56,800 nt of DNA from NCBI GenBank assembly GCA_015206945.1, contig JADEXV010000016.1:1-56800 (forward strand), read 5' to 3'. How positions within the stretch are numbered: position 1 is the stretch's first letter; the number at the start of each line of letters is the position of its first letter. The stretch comes from Nostocales cyanobacterium LEGE 12452 (GTDB taxonomy: Bacteria > Cyanobacteriota > Cyanobacteriia > Cyanobacteriales > Nostocaceae). Position numbers and translations under genes: made by a program. This document shows positions 8,856 through 17,614 of this stretch, piece by piece. The notes beneath the pieces are model-generated. The model searched no databases. It was not told the DNA's origin and saw nothing but the letters and a program-made list of their open reading frames with translations.

Positions 8856-9093
8856 TCATCCCTCACTTTCACCTAACCAAAATTCATCAGGTAAAGGTTC
8901 ATTAAAATCATCACTTATCCAAATCTTACCTTGGTTTAAACCTAGTATCCGTTTCTGGGGTGATTGTTGTGGTTGAGCATATTTTTGTGCTAAAAATTCA
9001 ACATAAATCTAACACATGTTGTTGCTGTTCGGGTGCTAGGGTTTGCAGCTTTGCAATTAATTTTGAGGTGGAATCTAAAACTTGGTAAGTCAT
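8856..9093 (-). pseudogene. DUF2281-type antitoxin gene broken by a single-base insertion
   Basis: On the minus strand a good ribosome-binding site (AGGAG) precedes ATG 9093, and the frame reads MTYQVLDSTSKLIAKLQTLA, then PEQQQHVLDLC and a stop. Shifting by one base restores EFLAQKYAQPQQSPQKRILG and later KIWISDDFNEPLPDEFW up to TGA at 8856-8858. The two halves together match the layout of DUF2281 (VapB-like antitoxin) proteins, where VLDFVEFL would join them. The fault is one extra base, near 9004 (plus-strand T). The length of 238 bases is 79 codons plus one. No toxin gene is adjacent. A sequencing error or a real inactivation would look the same. Confidence 0.75.
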
Positions 9094-9317
9094 TTCACAC
9101 TCTCCTGTTAAATGTCTTACTCTATGTTAATCTAGCCCCACAATTAACATAACATCTGAATTCTACCATCATTCAACGTACTCCTTAAGAGACATTGCAC
9201 CTTCCGTACTTAAATTCTGCGATCGCACTTACGCACTTTTGATTGCTATTCTTGCAACAATAGTAATTACAGCTATACTAACCAGCCTGCAACATCTACC
9301 TTGAATTTGAAAAAACT

Positions 9318-10790
9318 ATGCTTACCCAAGATAAAATACAACGAAACTGGAAACCCATTCTCAAAGCATTCGAGGCTGTCCTTGGCAAAAATGGTGTGGT
9401 GCAACGCCGCGAAGAACTCATTACCTATGAATGCGATGGTTTAACTGGTTATCGCCAACGTCCGGCTGTGGTGGTATTACCCAGAACTACAGAACAAGTT
9501 GCCCAAGTGGTGAAGATATGCAACCAATATTCTATACCCTTCATCGCACGCGGTTCTGGCACTGGTCTATCTGGCGGCGCTTTACCAGTGGAAGATTCTG
9601 TTTTAATTGTCACTTCGTTAATGCGGCAAATCCTCAGCATTGATTTAGAAAATCAACGGACAGTTGTACAACCAGGGGTGATTAATAGTTGGGTAACACA
9701 AGCTGTTAGTGGTGCTGGATTTTATTACGCTCCTGACCCTTCTAGTCAAATTATCTGCTCTATTGGGGGCAACATTGCCGAAAATTCTGGTGGCGTACAT
9801 TGTCTCAAATACGGTGTTACCACTAACCATGTTTTAGGATTAAAAATTGTCACGCCGGAAGGAGATATTATCGATTTAGGTGGACAGATTCCGGAAATGC
9901 CTGGTTATGATTTAACAGGTGTTTTTGTTGGTTCCGAAGGTACTTTAGGAATTGCCACAGAAATTACTTTGCGAATTCTCAAAAGTGCAGAATCAATTTG
10001 TGTGCTATTGGCAGATTTTACTAGCATTGAAGCTGCGGGAGCAACTGTTTCTGATATTATCAGCGCCGGCATTATTCCTGGTGGTATGGAAATGATGGAT
10101 AACTTTAGTATTAATGCAGTTGAAGATGTTGTTGCAACTAATTGTTATCCACGCGATGCTACGGCTATTTTACTAATAGAAATTGACGGTTTAGAAGTCG
10201 AAGTTGCAGGGAATAAGCAGCGAGTTACCGAAATTTGTAAAAAGAATGGGGCACGGAATGTCACTTCTGCTACTGACCCAGAAACTCGGTTGAAATTATG
10301 GAAAGGACGTAAAGCGGCTTTTGCTGCGGCGGGGCATTTAAGTCCAGATTATTATGTACAAGATGGGGTAATTCCCCGGACTCAGTTGCCTTATGTTTTA
10401 CATGAGATTGAGGCATTAAGTAAACAATATGGTTATCGTGTTGCTAATGTATTTCATGCTGGGGATGGCAATCTTCATCCGCTAATTCTTTATGATAATT
10501 CTGTGCATGGAGCATTAGAGCAAGTAGAAGAAATGGGTGGAAAAATTCTTAAACTTTGTGTCGAAGTCGGTGGTAGTATTTCTGGCGAACATGGCATTGG
10601 TGCAGAGAAAAGGTGCTATATGCCACAGATGTTTAGCCAAGTTGATTTAGAAACTATGCAATGGGTGCGGCAAGTTTTTAATCCTAAAGGGTTAGCAAAT
10701 CCTGAAAAGATATTCCCCACACCACGGACTTGTGGTGAAGCAGCAAATGCATCGGCACTAAAACAATTTGAAGGTGTGGAAAGATTTTAA
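9318..10790 (+). CDS. glcD: Glycolate oxidase/dehydrogenase FAD-linked subunit GlcD
   Basis: A 490-residue flavoprotein of the FAD-linked oxidase family that oxidises glycolate (or D-lactate) to glyoxylate, part of photorespiratory glycolate metabolism in cyanobacteria. The N-terminal PCMH-type FAD domain carries PRTTEQVAQVVKICN, the glycine-rich ARGSGTGLSGGALP (about residues 76-89) and PDPSSQIICSIGGNIAENSGG. The C-terminal oxidase domain has NVFHAGDGNLHPLILYD and GGSISGEHGIGAEKR, whose histidines belong to the active site in this family. The length fits GlcD. No glcE or glcF lies beside it. An alternative specificity (D-lactate dehydrogenase) cannot be excluded from sequence. Confidence 0.88.
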   Translation: MLTQDKIQRNWKPILKAFEAVLGKNGVVQRREELITYECDGLTGYRQRPAVVVLPRTTEQVAQVVKICNQYSIPFIARGSGTGLSGGALPVEDSVLIVTSLMRQILSIDLENQRTVVQPGVINSWVTQAVSGAGFYYAPDPSSQIICSIGGNIAENSGGVHCLKYGVTTNHVLGLKIVTPEGDIIDLGGQIPEMPGYDLTGVFVGSEGTLGIATEITLRILKSAESICVLLADFTSIEAAGATVSDIISAGIIPGGMEMMDNFSINAVEDVVATNCYPRDATAILLIEIDGLEVEVAGNKQRVTEICKKNGARNVTSATDPETRLKLWKGRKAAFAAAGHLSPDYYVQDGVIPRTQLPYVLHEIEALSKQYGYRVANVFHAGDGNLHPLILYDNSVHGALEQVEEMGGKILKLCVEVGGSISGEHGIGAEKRCYMPQMFSQVDLETMQWVRQVFNPKGLANPEKIFPTPRTCGEAANASALKQFEGVERF

Positions 10791-10797
10791 GAAGAAA

Positions 10798-10965
10798 GAA
10801 TTCAGTAGTCATAATTCAGTAGTCAGGAGTTAGAGTTAGGAGTTAGAAGCTTGAATTCCTAATTTATTATGTTTTGGTATCGTTAAGTATATTAATGACC
10901 AAAATAGCTCCGTATTATTTCAACTATTCTGACTCCTGACTTCTGAATTCTGGATTCTGAATCAT
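10798..10965. repeat. Degenerate heptad repeats in both orientations between glcD and the GHL10 gene
   Basis: 10798-10860 holds TTCAGTAGTCA and GGAGTTAGAGTTAGGAGTTAG units. 10925-10965 holds TGACTCCTGACTTCTGAATT, its approximate complement. The two can pair across about 60 bases. Such arrays are abundant in Nostoc intergenic DNA. No gene is visible in the interval. Confidence 0.6.
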
Positions 10966-11045
10966 CATTTCTTTACATCATCCGGAGGATTACAACTTTA
11001 TTTTGTAGTTATATATATTCCGATCGCACTAGGTCACGCTTACAA

Positions 11046-12284
11046 ATGAATCGGGTTGCTCGCCGTTGTGTTGCTTACTTGCTGTGTTTGGGATTAGTAG
11101 TCGCTTTAACAGGTTTTTTACCCTCTTCACTGCCAGTTTATTCCCAAAAAACCAGTCCTTTAACTACAGAAATTCGCGGCGTTTGGATCACTAATGTTGC
11201 TAGTGGTGTACTATTTGTCCCTTGGGGTATTAACCGTGCCATAAATCAATTATCAACTCTCAACTTTAATACGATTTATCCTGTAGTTTGGAACCGAGGA
11301 CATACTTTTTATAAGAGTACTGTAGCCAAAATAACTACAGGCTCAGAAACTCAACCTTTGCTTAACTTCATGCACGGGGGACAAGATGTTTTAGCAAAAA
11401 TAGTAACACTTGCCAAAAATAAAGATTTGAGAGTCATTCCCTGGTTTGAATACGGATTCATGACGCCGCATTATTCACAATTAGCAAGGCGTTATCCTGA
11501 CTGGTTGACAATTGGGCAAGAAGGTATTAACTCTATTCAAGATACTCCACCAGAAGAAATCGACAATCTTTTAATAACTAAACAAGCTTGGTTGAATCCC
11601 TTACATCCACAAGTACAAGAGTTTATTCAAGGGTTAATTTTAGAAGTAGTTAGGGATTATGATGTGGATGGTATTCAACTTGATGACCATTTTGGGATGC
11701 CTGTACAGTTCGGTTACGATCGCTTCACTATAGAACTCTACCAGCAAGAACATCAAGGCAAAAGTCCCCCTACTGACCCTTTTAACCCAGAATGGATGCG
11801 GTGGCGGGCAGATAAAATTACTGATTTTATGGCAGAAATCTATCAAGCTGTGAAGGCAGTTAAGCCCAAAATCAAAATATCTCTGTCTCCCAACTATCAA
11901 GCTTTTGCTTATAAATACTATTTGCAAGATTGGGAGAATTGGGTAAAAAAAGGTTTAGTTAATGAGTTAATTTTGCAGGTGTATCGAAATGATAAAAAGT
12001 CTTTTATCGCTCAACTAGAACTACCATCGATAAAATTGGCTCAAAGTCTAATTCCTGTAGGTATTGGGATATCAACGGGAACAGTAGGTAATCCGGTGAA
12101 AATGGCACAAGTTAGAGAACAGGTTCAGGTAGTGCGCGATCGCAATTTTGATGGTATCTCATTTTTCTACTGGGAGAGTTTGTGGGGTTACATCGTACCA
12201 GAATCACCACAACAGCGACGCAAAGGTTTTTTTGAGATGTTTAATGCAAAAACTGTCAAACTATTACAAACAAAAAAACCTTGA
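11046..12284 (+). CDS. Exported glycoside-hydrolase-like protein (GHL10 family)
   Basis: A 412-residue protein with an N-terminal signal segment (about residues 8-33, hydrophobic VAYLLCLGLVVALTGFLP). The rest matches the glycosyl-hydrolase-like 10 family: EIRGVWITNVASGVL, NFNTIYPVVWNRGHTFY, LRVIPWFEYGFM, and YDVDGIQLDDHFGMP, whose paired acidic residues are candidates for catalysis. The C-terminal strand FDGISFFYWESLWGY completes the TIM-barrel-like pattern. The substrate is unknown; a role on cell-envelope or extracellular polysaccharide is inference. A cytoplasmic-looking paralogue lies at 29876-31030. The stop overlaps the start of the next gene (TGATG), so the two are translationally coupled. 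Confidence 0.85.
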   Translation: MNRVARRCVAYLLCLGLVVALTGFLPSSLPVYSQKTSPLTTEIRGVWITNVASGVLFVPWGINRAINQLSTLNFNTIYPVVWNRGHTFYKSTVAKITTGSETQPLLNFMHGGQDVLAKIVTLAKNKDLRVIPWFEYGFMTPHYSQLARRYPDWLTIGQEGINSIQDTPPEEIDNLLITKQAWLNPLHPQVQEFIQGLILEVVRDYDVDGIQLDDHFGMPVQFGYDRFTIELYQQEHQGKSPPTDPFNPEWMRWRADKITDFMAEIYQAVKAVKPKIKISLSPNYQAFAYKYYLQDWENWVKKGLVNELILQVYRNDKKSFIAQLELPSIKLAQSLIPVGIGISTGTVGNPVKMAQVREQVQVVRDRNFDGISFFYWESLWGYIVPESPQQRRKGFFEMFNAKTVKLLQTKKP

Positions 12285-12847
12285 TGCCATTCGCGCCTGA
12301 AAATACTAGATTTGGCTTTACATTGCTGTGGACTTTAGCTACTTTTGGCGGATTTTTATTGAGTTTACTCTTAATTGAAGTCGGCGAAAAACCAGATATT
12401 GGCGTGGTAGAGGCCGCTATCGGCGGATTTGCGATCGCACTTCCTCAAGGTTGTCTTCTCAAACAACCTATATTTTGTATCAGGTGGATTTTGTCAAGTC
12501 TTTTGGGCTGGAGTATCATTACTGCGCTCGGTATTGGTGCAGTGGGTTGGATTGTACCTAGCACTCAGATTCTTCCCCTGAGAATCCTGTCAGGGGCGGT
12601 TTACGGAGCATTTGGCGGCTTGGGGATTGGATTAGCACAATGGTTAGCAATTCCCCAGCCTGTAGCTTGGCGATGGATATTTGTCTCTGCGGCAAGTTGG
12701 GCTGTTGCTGTCCCCGTGGGTTCTGCTGTGGGGATGATCTGGCGTCACTTAAGCCAGTTATTTTTAGGTGAAGTCATCGGATTAGGCATCACTTGGCTGC
12801 TAGTTGGTATCCTCACGGGAATCAATGCTCACAAATTGCGATTGTAA
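12284..12847 (+). CDS. Multi-pass membrane protein coupled to the GHL10 gene
   Basis: A 187-residue hydrophobic protein with several predicted membrane segments, including LLWTLATFGGFLLSLLL, WILSSLLGWSIITALGIGAVGW, GAVYGAFGGLGIGLAQWL and VIGLGITWLLVGIL. Many glycines line the helices, and tryptophans sit at their ends. I do not recognise a named family. The ATG at 12284 shares one base with the TGA of the upstream gene; a TTG three bases earlier would add one residue, but ATG is the better start. The coupling suggests that the product acts with the exported hydrolase-like protein, for example as its membrane partner. That is inference from position only. Confidence 0.75.
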   Translation: MPFAPENTRFGFTLLWTLATFGGFLLSLLLIEVGEKPDIGVVEAAIGGFAIALPQGCLLKQPIFCIRWILSSLLGWSIITALGIGAVGWIVPSTQILPLRILSGAVYGAFGGLGIGLAQWLAIPQPVAWRWIFVSAASWAVAVPVGSAVGMIWRHLSQLFLGEVIGLGITWLLVGILTGINAHKLRL

Positions 12848-13197
12848 GTTGCTACAGACGCGAGCGATCGCCTCTCTCTTCTTGTTAAGAATTATAACTT
12901 TAATTCATGTATACTGAAGTTTGCACTTAGATATATGCAACAATCTTGAAAAACTGTTAAAAAATTTCAGTAAGTTTGCCCTAACCTGCAAATGTATTTT
13001 CACCTTCAAAAAGCAGGATTTTGTTAAGCTGACTCCTATTAGCTTTCCTAGATTTCTGACAAGAAGTAGAGAAAGATCAAAATTTCGATGAGCAACAGCT
13101 GACAATACTTTGCTATAGGCGCTAAAGTGCATCTACTACAAGCTTAACAACAAGAGAGCGCCTAGAAGAGTCAGTAATACAAGACAGGGACTCTCGC
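12848..13197. other. Gene-free leader upstream of the photoreceptor gene
   Basis: No supportable coding sequence. The open frame on the minus strand (12905-13132) has no recognisable features. A stem of 8 bp, TAGGCGCT (13116-13123) with AGCGCCTA (13157-13164), lies 34 bases before the next start and may be a regulatory hairpin in the mRNA leader. Confidence 0.45.
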
Positions 13198-15447
13198 ATG
13201 AATATAAATCCAGTGGAATCAACTATGGAGTTGACAAAATTATCGCCACCTCAAATTCTTTTTGGCACAGAAATAGATGAAAAAAGTAGTAGCGAGCAGT
13301 TTCTACTCAGCATGTACGATTCTGTACAGGCATCAATATTTGTAGTTGATGTTTTGGAGGATGGAGATTTTCAATATGTGGCCCTTAATCCTACTCATGA
13401 AAGGTGGATAGGGATTCGCTCAGACGATCTCCGGGGCAAAAAGCCAGAGGATATCCTCTCTGCTATTGATGCTGCAAAGGTGCGTCAACATTATGCTGAC
13501 TGCGTGCGATTCGGCACAACTATTTCTTACGAACAATGTTTGCAATTCCAGGGAGTTCCCACTTGGTGGAGTACGACTCTCACCCCACTAAAGGATGCTA
13601 ACTCCAAGGTTTATCGATTGATTGGTACTAGTAGCAATATTACCCCTGTGAAGCAAGCAGAGCAAGCAGTTGGACTCCAGGTTGAACGAGAGCAACTGCT
13701 AGAAGCGATCGCTGGACGGATTCACCAATCTGTAGAATTAGAGACAATTCTGCATCAAACCCCAATTGAACTGCGGCAGTTTTTGAATTGCGATCGCGTG
13801 TTGATTTATCGTTTCGAGACTGATGGCAGTGGAGTAATCATTGCCGAATCAACTGTAGTTACAAGCGATCCCCTATTGGGCAAAAACATCACCGATCCCT
13901 GCTTCAGTGGCAAACATCCAGAACACCACGGACAAGGTTGCATTCAAGTTGTCGAAGATATTTATGCAGCCGGATTGCATCCTTGCCATATAGATTTCCT
14001 GACATCTTTGCAGATAAGAGCCAATCTCGTCGTGCCAATTTTCCAAGAGCAAGATATGTGGGGGCTATTGATTGCCCAGCATTGCCGTGAATCGCGTCAA
14101 TGGCAGCAAACGGAAACTGACTTGCTCAAGCAGTTGGCAACTCAAATCGGCATTGCAGTCCAACAAGTAGAACATCATCAGCAACTCCAGGATCTCAAAG
14201 CCAAGATGGAGTTACAGAAGCAGAAGCATATTAGTCAGTTGCAGCAGGTGCGGAACTTTGAAGCCTTGGTGCGACGTATGACAGAACAAATCCGCGACAG
14301 TCTGGATCAAACTCAGGTATTGCAGACACTTACCCAGGAATTAGCAAAGTTACTAAACCTTGAGCGTTGCCAAATTGAACTCTACAGTACCTGTCAAACT
14401 CTAGTTACTATTACTTACGAATACAGTATTGATTTACCCCAGTGTCAAGGATTAACGAAACAGATTGCAGACCATCTTGAAGTTTATCAGCCGCTGTTGC
14501 AAAAACAACCATTGCAATTTTTGGAAATTGTACCGGGATGGGAACCAAAGTTGCTAGTTATGTCCCAGATGGCTTGTCCAATTTTTGATACTCAAGGGAT
14601 TTTGGGAAATATTTGGTTGATAAGACCATCACAAGAGGCTTTTGACGAATTTGAAATTGAGCTAATGCAGCAGGTAGCAAATGAATGTGCGATCGCTATT
14701 CGTCAAGCCCAACTTTACAAACAAAACCAGGCACAGGTAAAAGAACTAGAAAAAAGCGATCGGCTCAAAAACCAATTTCTCAGAACCCTGTCCCAAGAAC
14801 TGCGGACACCAATAACCAGCATTAGCCTTGCAGTCCAAACTCTCGAAAGTGTCCTCACACCAGCAGAAATATCAGAGATAGAAATAGTGCCGCAACTCTT
14901 GCAGATTCTGCATAACGAATGTGGGCGAGAAAGCAAGTTAATTAACGATTTACTCACACTCACATATCTCGAAGCCGAACCCGATCCCCCAACATTGATT
15001 GCCATTGACTTTCAAAGCTGGCTTCACCCGATTATCGAGTCTTTTCGAGACCTCACCAACTGCCAGCGACAGCAGTTAAACCTGACTGTCGATCGGGCGC
15101 TGCCGCCTTTGGAGACAGATATCACTGATTTGGAGCGGATTGTCACCGAACTGCTCAACCATGCCTGCAAATACACCCCAGCCGGGGAAGCGATCGCAGT
15201 CTCTGCTCAGTTGATCGGGGATGCAGTCGAGCTTAATATTACCAATTCGGGAATAGAGCTTACCAGCAATGAACTCTCGCGCATTTTTGAACCTTTCTAT
15301 CACCTTTCCAAACACGATCCTTGGAAACATAGCGGCACAGGGCTGGAATTGGCATTAGTGCAAAAAATGGTCAGACATTTAGGCGGCTCGATTTATGTAG
15401 AGAGTGCAGCAGGTCAAACCACCTTCACCGTCAAATTCCCCTTTTAA
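13198..15447 (+). CDS. PAS-GAF(cyanobacteriochrome, DXCF type)-GAF-histidine kinase-like protein with degenerate kinase core
   Basis: A 749-residue soluble sensor. Domains: PAS (about 35-150), GAF1 (about 165-325), GAF2 (about 360-505), DHp (about 518-595) and CA/HATPase (about 640-749). GAF1 has the marks of a bilin-binding cyanobacteriochrome: AGLHPCHIDFL with the canonical Cys263-His264, followed by RANLVVPI, plus a DPCF motif (233-236) whose Cys235 is the second cysteine of DXCF photoreceptors. Their 28-residue spacing equals that of TePixJ. GAF2 lacks both. The kinase part has lost key residues: the H-box reads LSQELRTP (Gln533 in place of His), the N-box reads LLNHACKYT (His655 where Asn precedes Ala), the G1 box has NSG, and the G2 box is GTGLEL. 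It probably senses blue/green light but may not autophosphorylate. No response regulator is adjacent. Confidence 0.88.
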   Translation: MNINPVESTMELTKLSPPQILFGTEIDEKSSSEQFLLSMYDSVQASIFVVDVLEDGDFQYVALNPTHERWIGIRSDDLRGKKPEDILSAIDAAKVRQHYADCVRFGTTISYEQCLQFQGVPTWWSTTLTPLKDANSKVYRLIGTSSNITPVKQAEQAVGLQVEREQLLEAIAGRIHQSVELETILHQTPIELRQFLNCDRVLIYRFETDGSGVIIAESTVVTSDPLLGKNITDPCFSGKHPEHHGQGCIQVVEDIYAAGLHPCHIDFLTSLQIRANLVVPIFQEQDMWGLLIAQHCRESRQWQQTETDLLKQLATQIGIAVQQVEHHQQLQDLKAKMELQKQKHISQLQQVRNFEALVRRMTEQIRDSLDQTQVLQTLTQELAKLLNLERCQIELYSTCQTLVTITYEYSIDLPQCQGLTKQIADHLEVYQPLLQKQPLQFLEIVPGWEPKLLVMSQMACPIFDTQGILGNIWLIRPSQEAFDEFEIELMQQVANECAIAIRQAQLYKQNQAQVKELEKSDRLKNQFLRTLSQELRTPITSISLAVQTLESVLTPAEISEIEIVPQLLQILHNECGRESKLINDLLTLTYLEAEPDPPTLIAIDFQSWLHPIIESFRDLTNCQRQQLNLTVDRALPPLETDITDLERIVTELLNHACKYTPAGEAIAVSAQLIGDAVELNITNSGIELTSNELSRIFEPFYHLSKHDPWKHSGTGLELALVQKMVRHLGGSIYVESAAGQTTFTVKFPF

Positions 15448-15509
15448 TTCGTTTTTTGAGTGCGGTACTAGCTAAATTCTCAAAGTTGTGCTATGGTTGT
15501 TATTCGTGT

Positions 15510-15581
<72 letters not shown>

Positions 15582-16040
15582 CTAAAAAAATCTTGTGTTT
15601 TTCTCTCAATTTTCTCTCACTTCACTTTATTGAATCCCTAAAAACAACTACTTAGGGGTAACTAGTTGATTGAGAGAAAATTATTGCATATCATCAATTT
15701 GATAAGTTTTTATTATGTTGTATTTATCTGAAAAACTTATAAATTTTTAGCAGATGACTTTAATTAGATAAACACTTACGCCATATTCGCCTATAATGCC
15801 TCTATTTTCAGTCTCAGGTAAATGCAAGCTTAGGTCTTATATCGCTTGTTATAGGGAATTGTAGAGCTAGGTATTAAAGCTTAAATGCTATCAAAGCTAA
15901 TCATTCAACAATGGAAACGTATTATTAATAATCTCATTTTGTAATTTAATAGGCGCTATCCATTTATCTGATTTTAAATAATCGGGAAGTAGTTGTAAGC
16001 CAGGATACATGATTTAATCGCGATTAACGTTAACAAAAAT
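15582..16040. other. AT-rich gene-free DNA 3' of tRNA-Lys with a 12-bp inverted repeat
   Basis: No coding sequence was seen. TTTTCTCTCAAT (15599-15610) and ATTGAGAGAAAA (15669-15680) are exact inverted repeats about 60 bases apart. No copy of the tRNA 3' end was found downstream, so a bounded integrated element cannot be shown. Confidence 0.45.
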
Positions 16041-16829
16041 CTAAGATTCATTTTTGTTTTTATTGATTTTGATAATATTATATTGTGTTTTGTTATTCCT
16101 CTCATTAAGTTTAGTATTTTTAAATGCTAATATCCAAGGATTACGCATAGTAATTATTACTGTGTATTGACAAATTTTTTTTATTTCTTGTGTTTTAATA
16201 TTTTGTCGAATTAATTTGTGTTTTTCATATTTATAAATTTGATACATACTGTAAAATAATAGATATCGCAAATTGTAATTAAATTTTGCGTTTTCGCACA
16301 AATAGCTCATTACTTCTAAAGATATTTTTTGTTGCAGTAAAATTTGTTTGTTTTTAATTTTAGTTATATGAATAATATACTTGGCTTCCATTAAGTACCG
16401 ATTTTCTAGAAAATAATCAATACATTTTATAATAATGTGATTGATTCTTTCATTACTTTCATCTTTTCTTGAATTAATCCAGTTATTAAATTTTACATCC
16501 TCAATAATTTTTGAATTTTCAAAATAAATCAAACTTAAAAAGTGCTGTTGAAATATCTCTAATCTTTGTCCCCTATTTTCAATCAAACTACTTATTTCTA
16601 TACTATTATCATCGGCTGATACTCTCAGTTCACATTCTTCCACTTCTCTAGAGCTAGTGACATGAAAATGAGCAAAATAGGGTTCTCTAATATTACCCTT
16701 TCTTAAATAAACTTCTTGTTTACAAATAGGACAAATTAAACCTTGTTCTGAGTAAGAAATAAAATCACAATCCTTTGCATAAACTCTTTTGCCACCTTTA
16801 TATATTGAGATTGCATAATCCATATTCAA
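16041..16829 (-). CDS. AT-rich accessory protein with CoiA-like N-terminal zinc-finger motif
   Basis: A 262-residue protein. The N-terminal 60 residues read like the start of CoiA/competence-type proteins: CPICKQEVYLRKGNIREPYF followed by AHFH, a C-x-x-C pair with a downstream H-x-H in the typical setting where the sequence is checked for 'fit for HFAH'. The remaining 200 residues are rich in Ile, Asn and Lys and helical in character, with no recognised nuclease motif; the ExxxH/K residues of CoiA nucleases could not be placed. Base composition is far more AT-rich than neighbouring core genes, which suggests recent transfer. It lies between tRNA-Lys and a MITE-disrupted primase-like remnant, so it is probably cargo of a decayed mobile element. 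Function is unknown. Confidence 0.6.
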   Translation of the reverse strand: MNMDYAISIYKGGKRVYAKDCDFISYSEQGLICPICKQEVYLRKGNIREPYFAHFHVTSSREVEECELRVSADDNSIEISSLIENRGQRLEIFQQHFLSLIYFENSKIIEDVKFNNWINSRKDESNERINHIIIKCIDYFLENRYLMEAKYIIHITKIKNKQILLQQKISLEVMSYLCENAKFNYNLRYLLFYSMYQIYKYEKHKLIRQNIKTQEIKKICQYTVIITMRNPWILAFKNTKLNERNNKTQYNIIKINKNKNES

Positions 16830-17044
16830 TTGATTCTAGTGATACTCTCATTATTATGAGAATAACTGTTAATACTTAGGATATGCCTGAGTGGAGTTAC
16901 TTATTATACTTACGCCTGTCAACATATTTCTTGTTTGTGTTTGTATGAAGAAAAAGTTTATAAATTATTGGTTACATGGTTATAGAAAAGCTGAAACCCT
17001 TATATAATAAGAGTCTCAGCCTGTATCTAAGTGTAACTGAATTA

Positions 17045-17356
17045 TTAGCTGGCTACTTTAGCTAAGGTATTATTGATAATTGGATAATAACAGGACTTAC
17101 GCACTGGCATATTATTTTCAGTTCGTAGTGAGGACTTTAGTCCTCAAAATAAGGGCTAAAGCCCTTACTACAAACTACAAATCCGATTTTTTTGTGACAC
17201 TTGCGTAAGTCCCGAATAATATTTACCTCCCTTACCGTTAACCCTAGTAGTATTTTTAGGTTTTTCAAAGCCTAAAGATTGTAGTAGATGGGTTACTCTA
17301 TTTTCATCTGAACGTTTCCAGGTTTTAGGTTCTTTATTCAGAGCCTTAGTGCAGAT
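17045..17356 (-). pseudogene. C-terminal remnant of a primase/VapE-like gene, interrupted by a MITE
   Basis: Reading the minus strand from 17356 gives ICTKALNKEPKTWKRSDENR, then VTHLLQSLGFEKPK and TRVNGKGGKYY, at which point the 124-bp MITE begins. Removing the MITE and one copy of its 5-bp target duplication continues the same frame as YPIINNTLAKVAS and a TAA at 17045-17047. The W-x-R-S-D-E-N-R ... L-x-x-L-G-F ... R-V-N-G-K pattern resembles the C-terminal winged-helix part of plasmid/phage primase or VapE-type proteins; that family link is from memory and only moderately certain. A stop codon precedes residue 1, so the 5' part is lost. Confidence 0.55.
17091..17214. mobile_element. 124-bp MITE with 13-bp terminal inverted repeats and AATAA target duplication
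   Basis: The left end CAGGACTTACGCA (17091-17103) and right end TGCGTAAGTCCCG (17202-17214) are inverted repeats with one mismatch. Both ends are flanked by AATAA (17086-17090 and 17215-17219). Inside, GAGGAC-TTTA-GTCCTC and AAGGGC-TAAA-GCCCTT form two hairpins enclosed by GTAGT/ACTAC, giving a three-way junction. It encodes nothing and would need a transposase in trans. Confidence 0.85.
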
Positions 17357-17439
17357 TTACTAACACAAAGTGAAGTTTTAAAATAAGTTCCTTTTTTTGG
17401 ACATCTATTTTCCTTATGGAAGCGTGGAACAGTACACGG

Positions 17440-17467
17440 GTAGGGGCACAACATGTTGTGCCCCTAC
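17440..17467. repeat. Perfect 28-bp palindrome
   Basis: GTAGGGGCACAACA (17440-17453) is followed immediately by its exact reverse complement. It sits between the accessory strip and the 3' end of hom. Related imperfect palindromes with TAGGGGCACA arms occur at 38659-38684 and, more decayed, at 55746-55772. It may act as a terminator for hom (minus strand), but no T-run follows. Confidence 0.75.
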
Positions 17468-17614
17468 AATTATTTGTATCTCACCTTAACGTAGCCTCTC
17501 GTAGAGAAGTTGCAGTCTGCTGTATAAACTTCTACACTTGTTTCTAAATTGCAAAGATGCGATAAATCATCGCGTCTATTGCCTTAACCGAACAGTATTG
17601 GCTCCCAACTAATC

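Noticed and set aside
15582..17614. A second attachment-site copy of the tRNA-Lys 3' end
   Set aside because: No repeat of the tRNA 3' end was found up to hom, so the borders of an integrated element cannot be shown.
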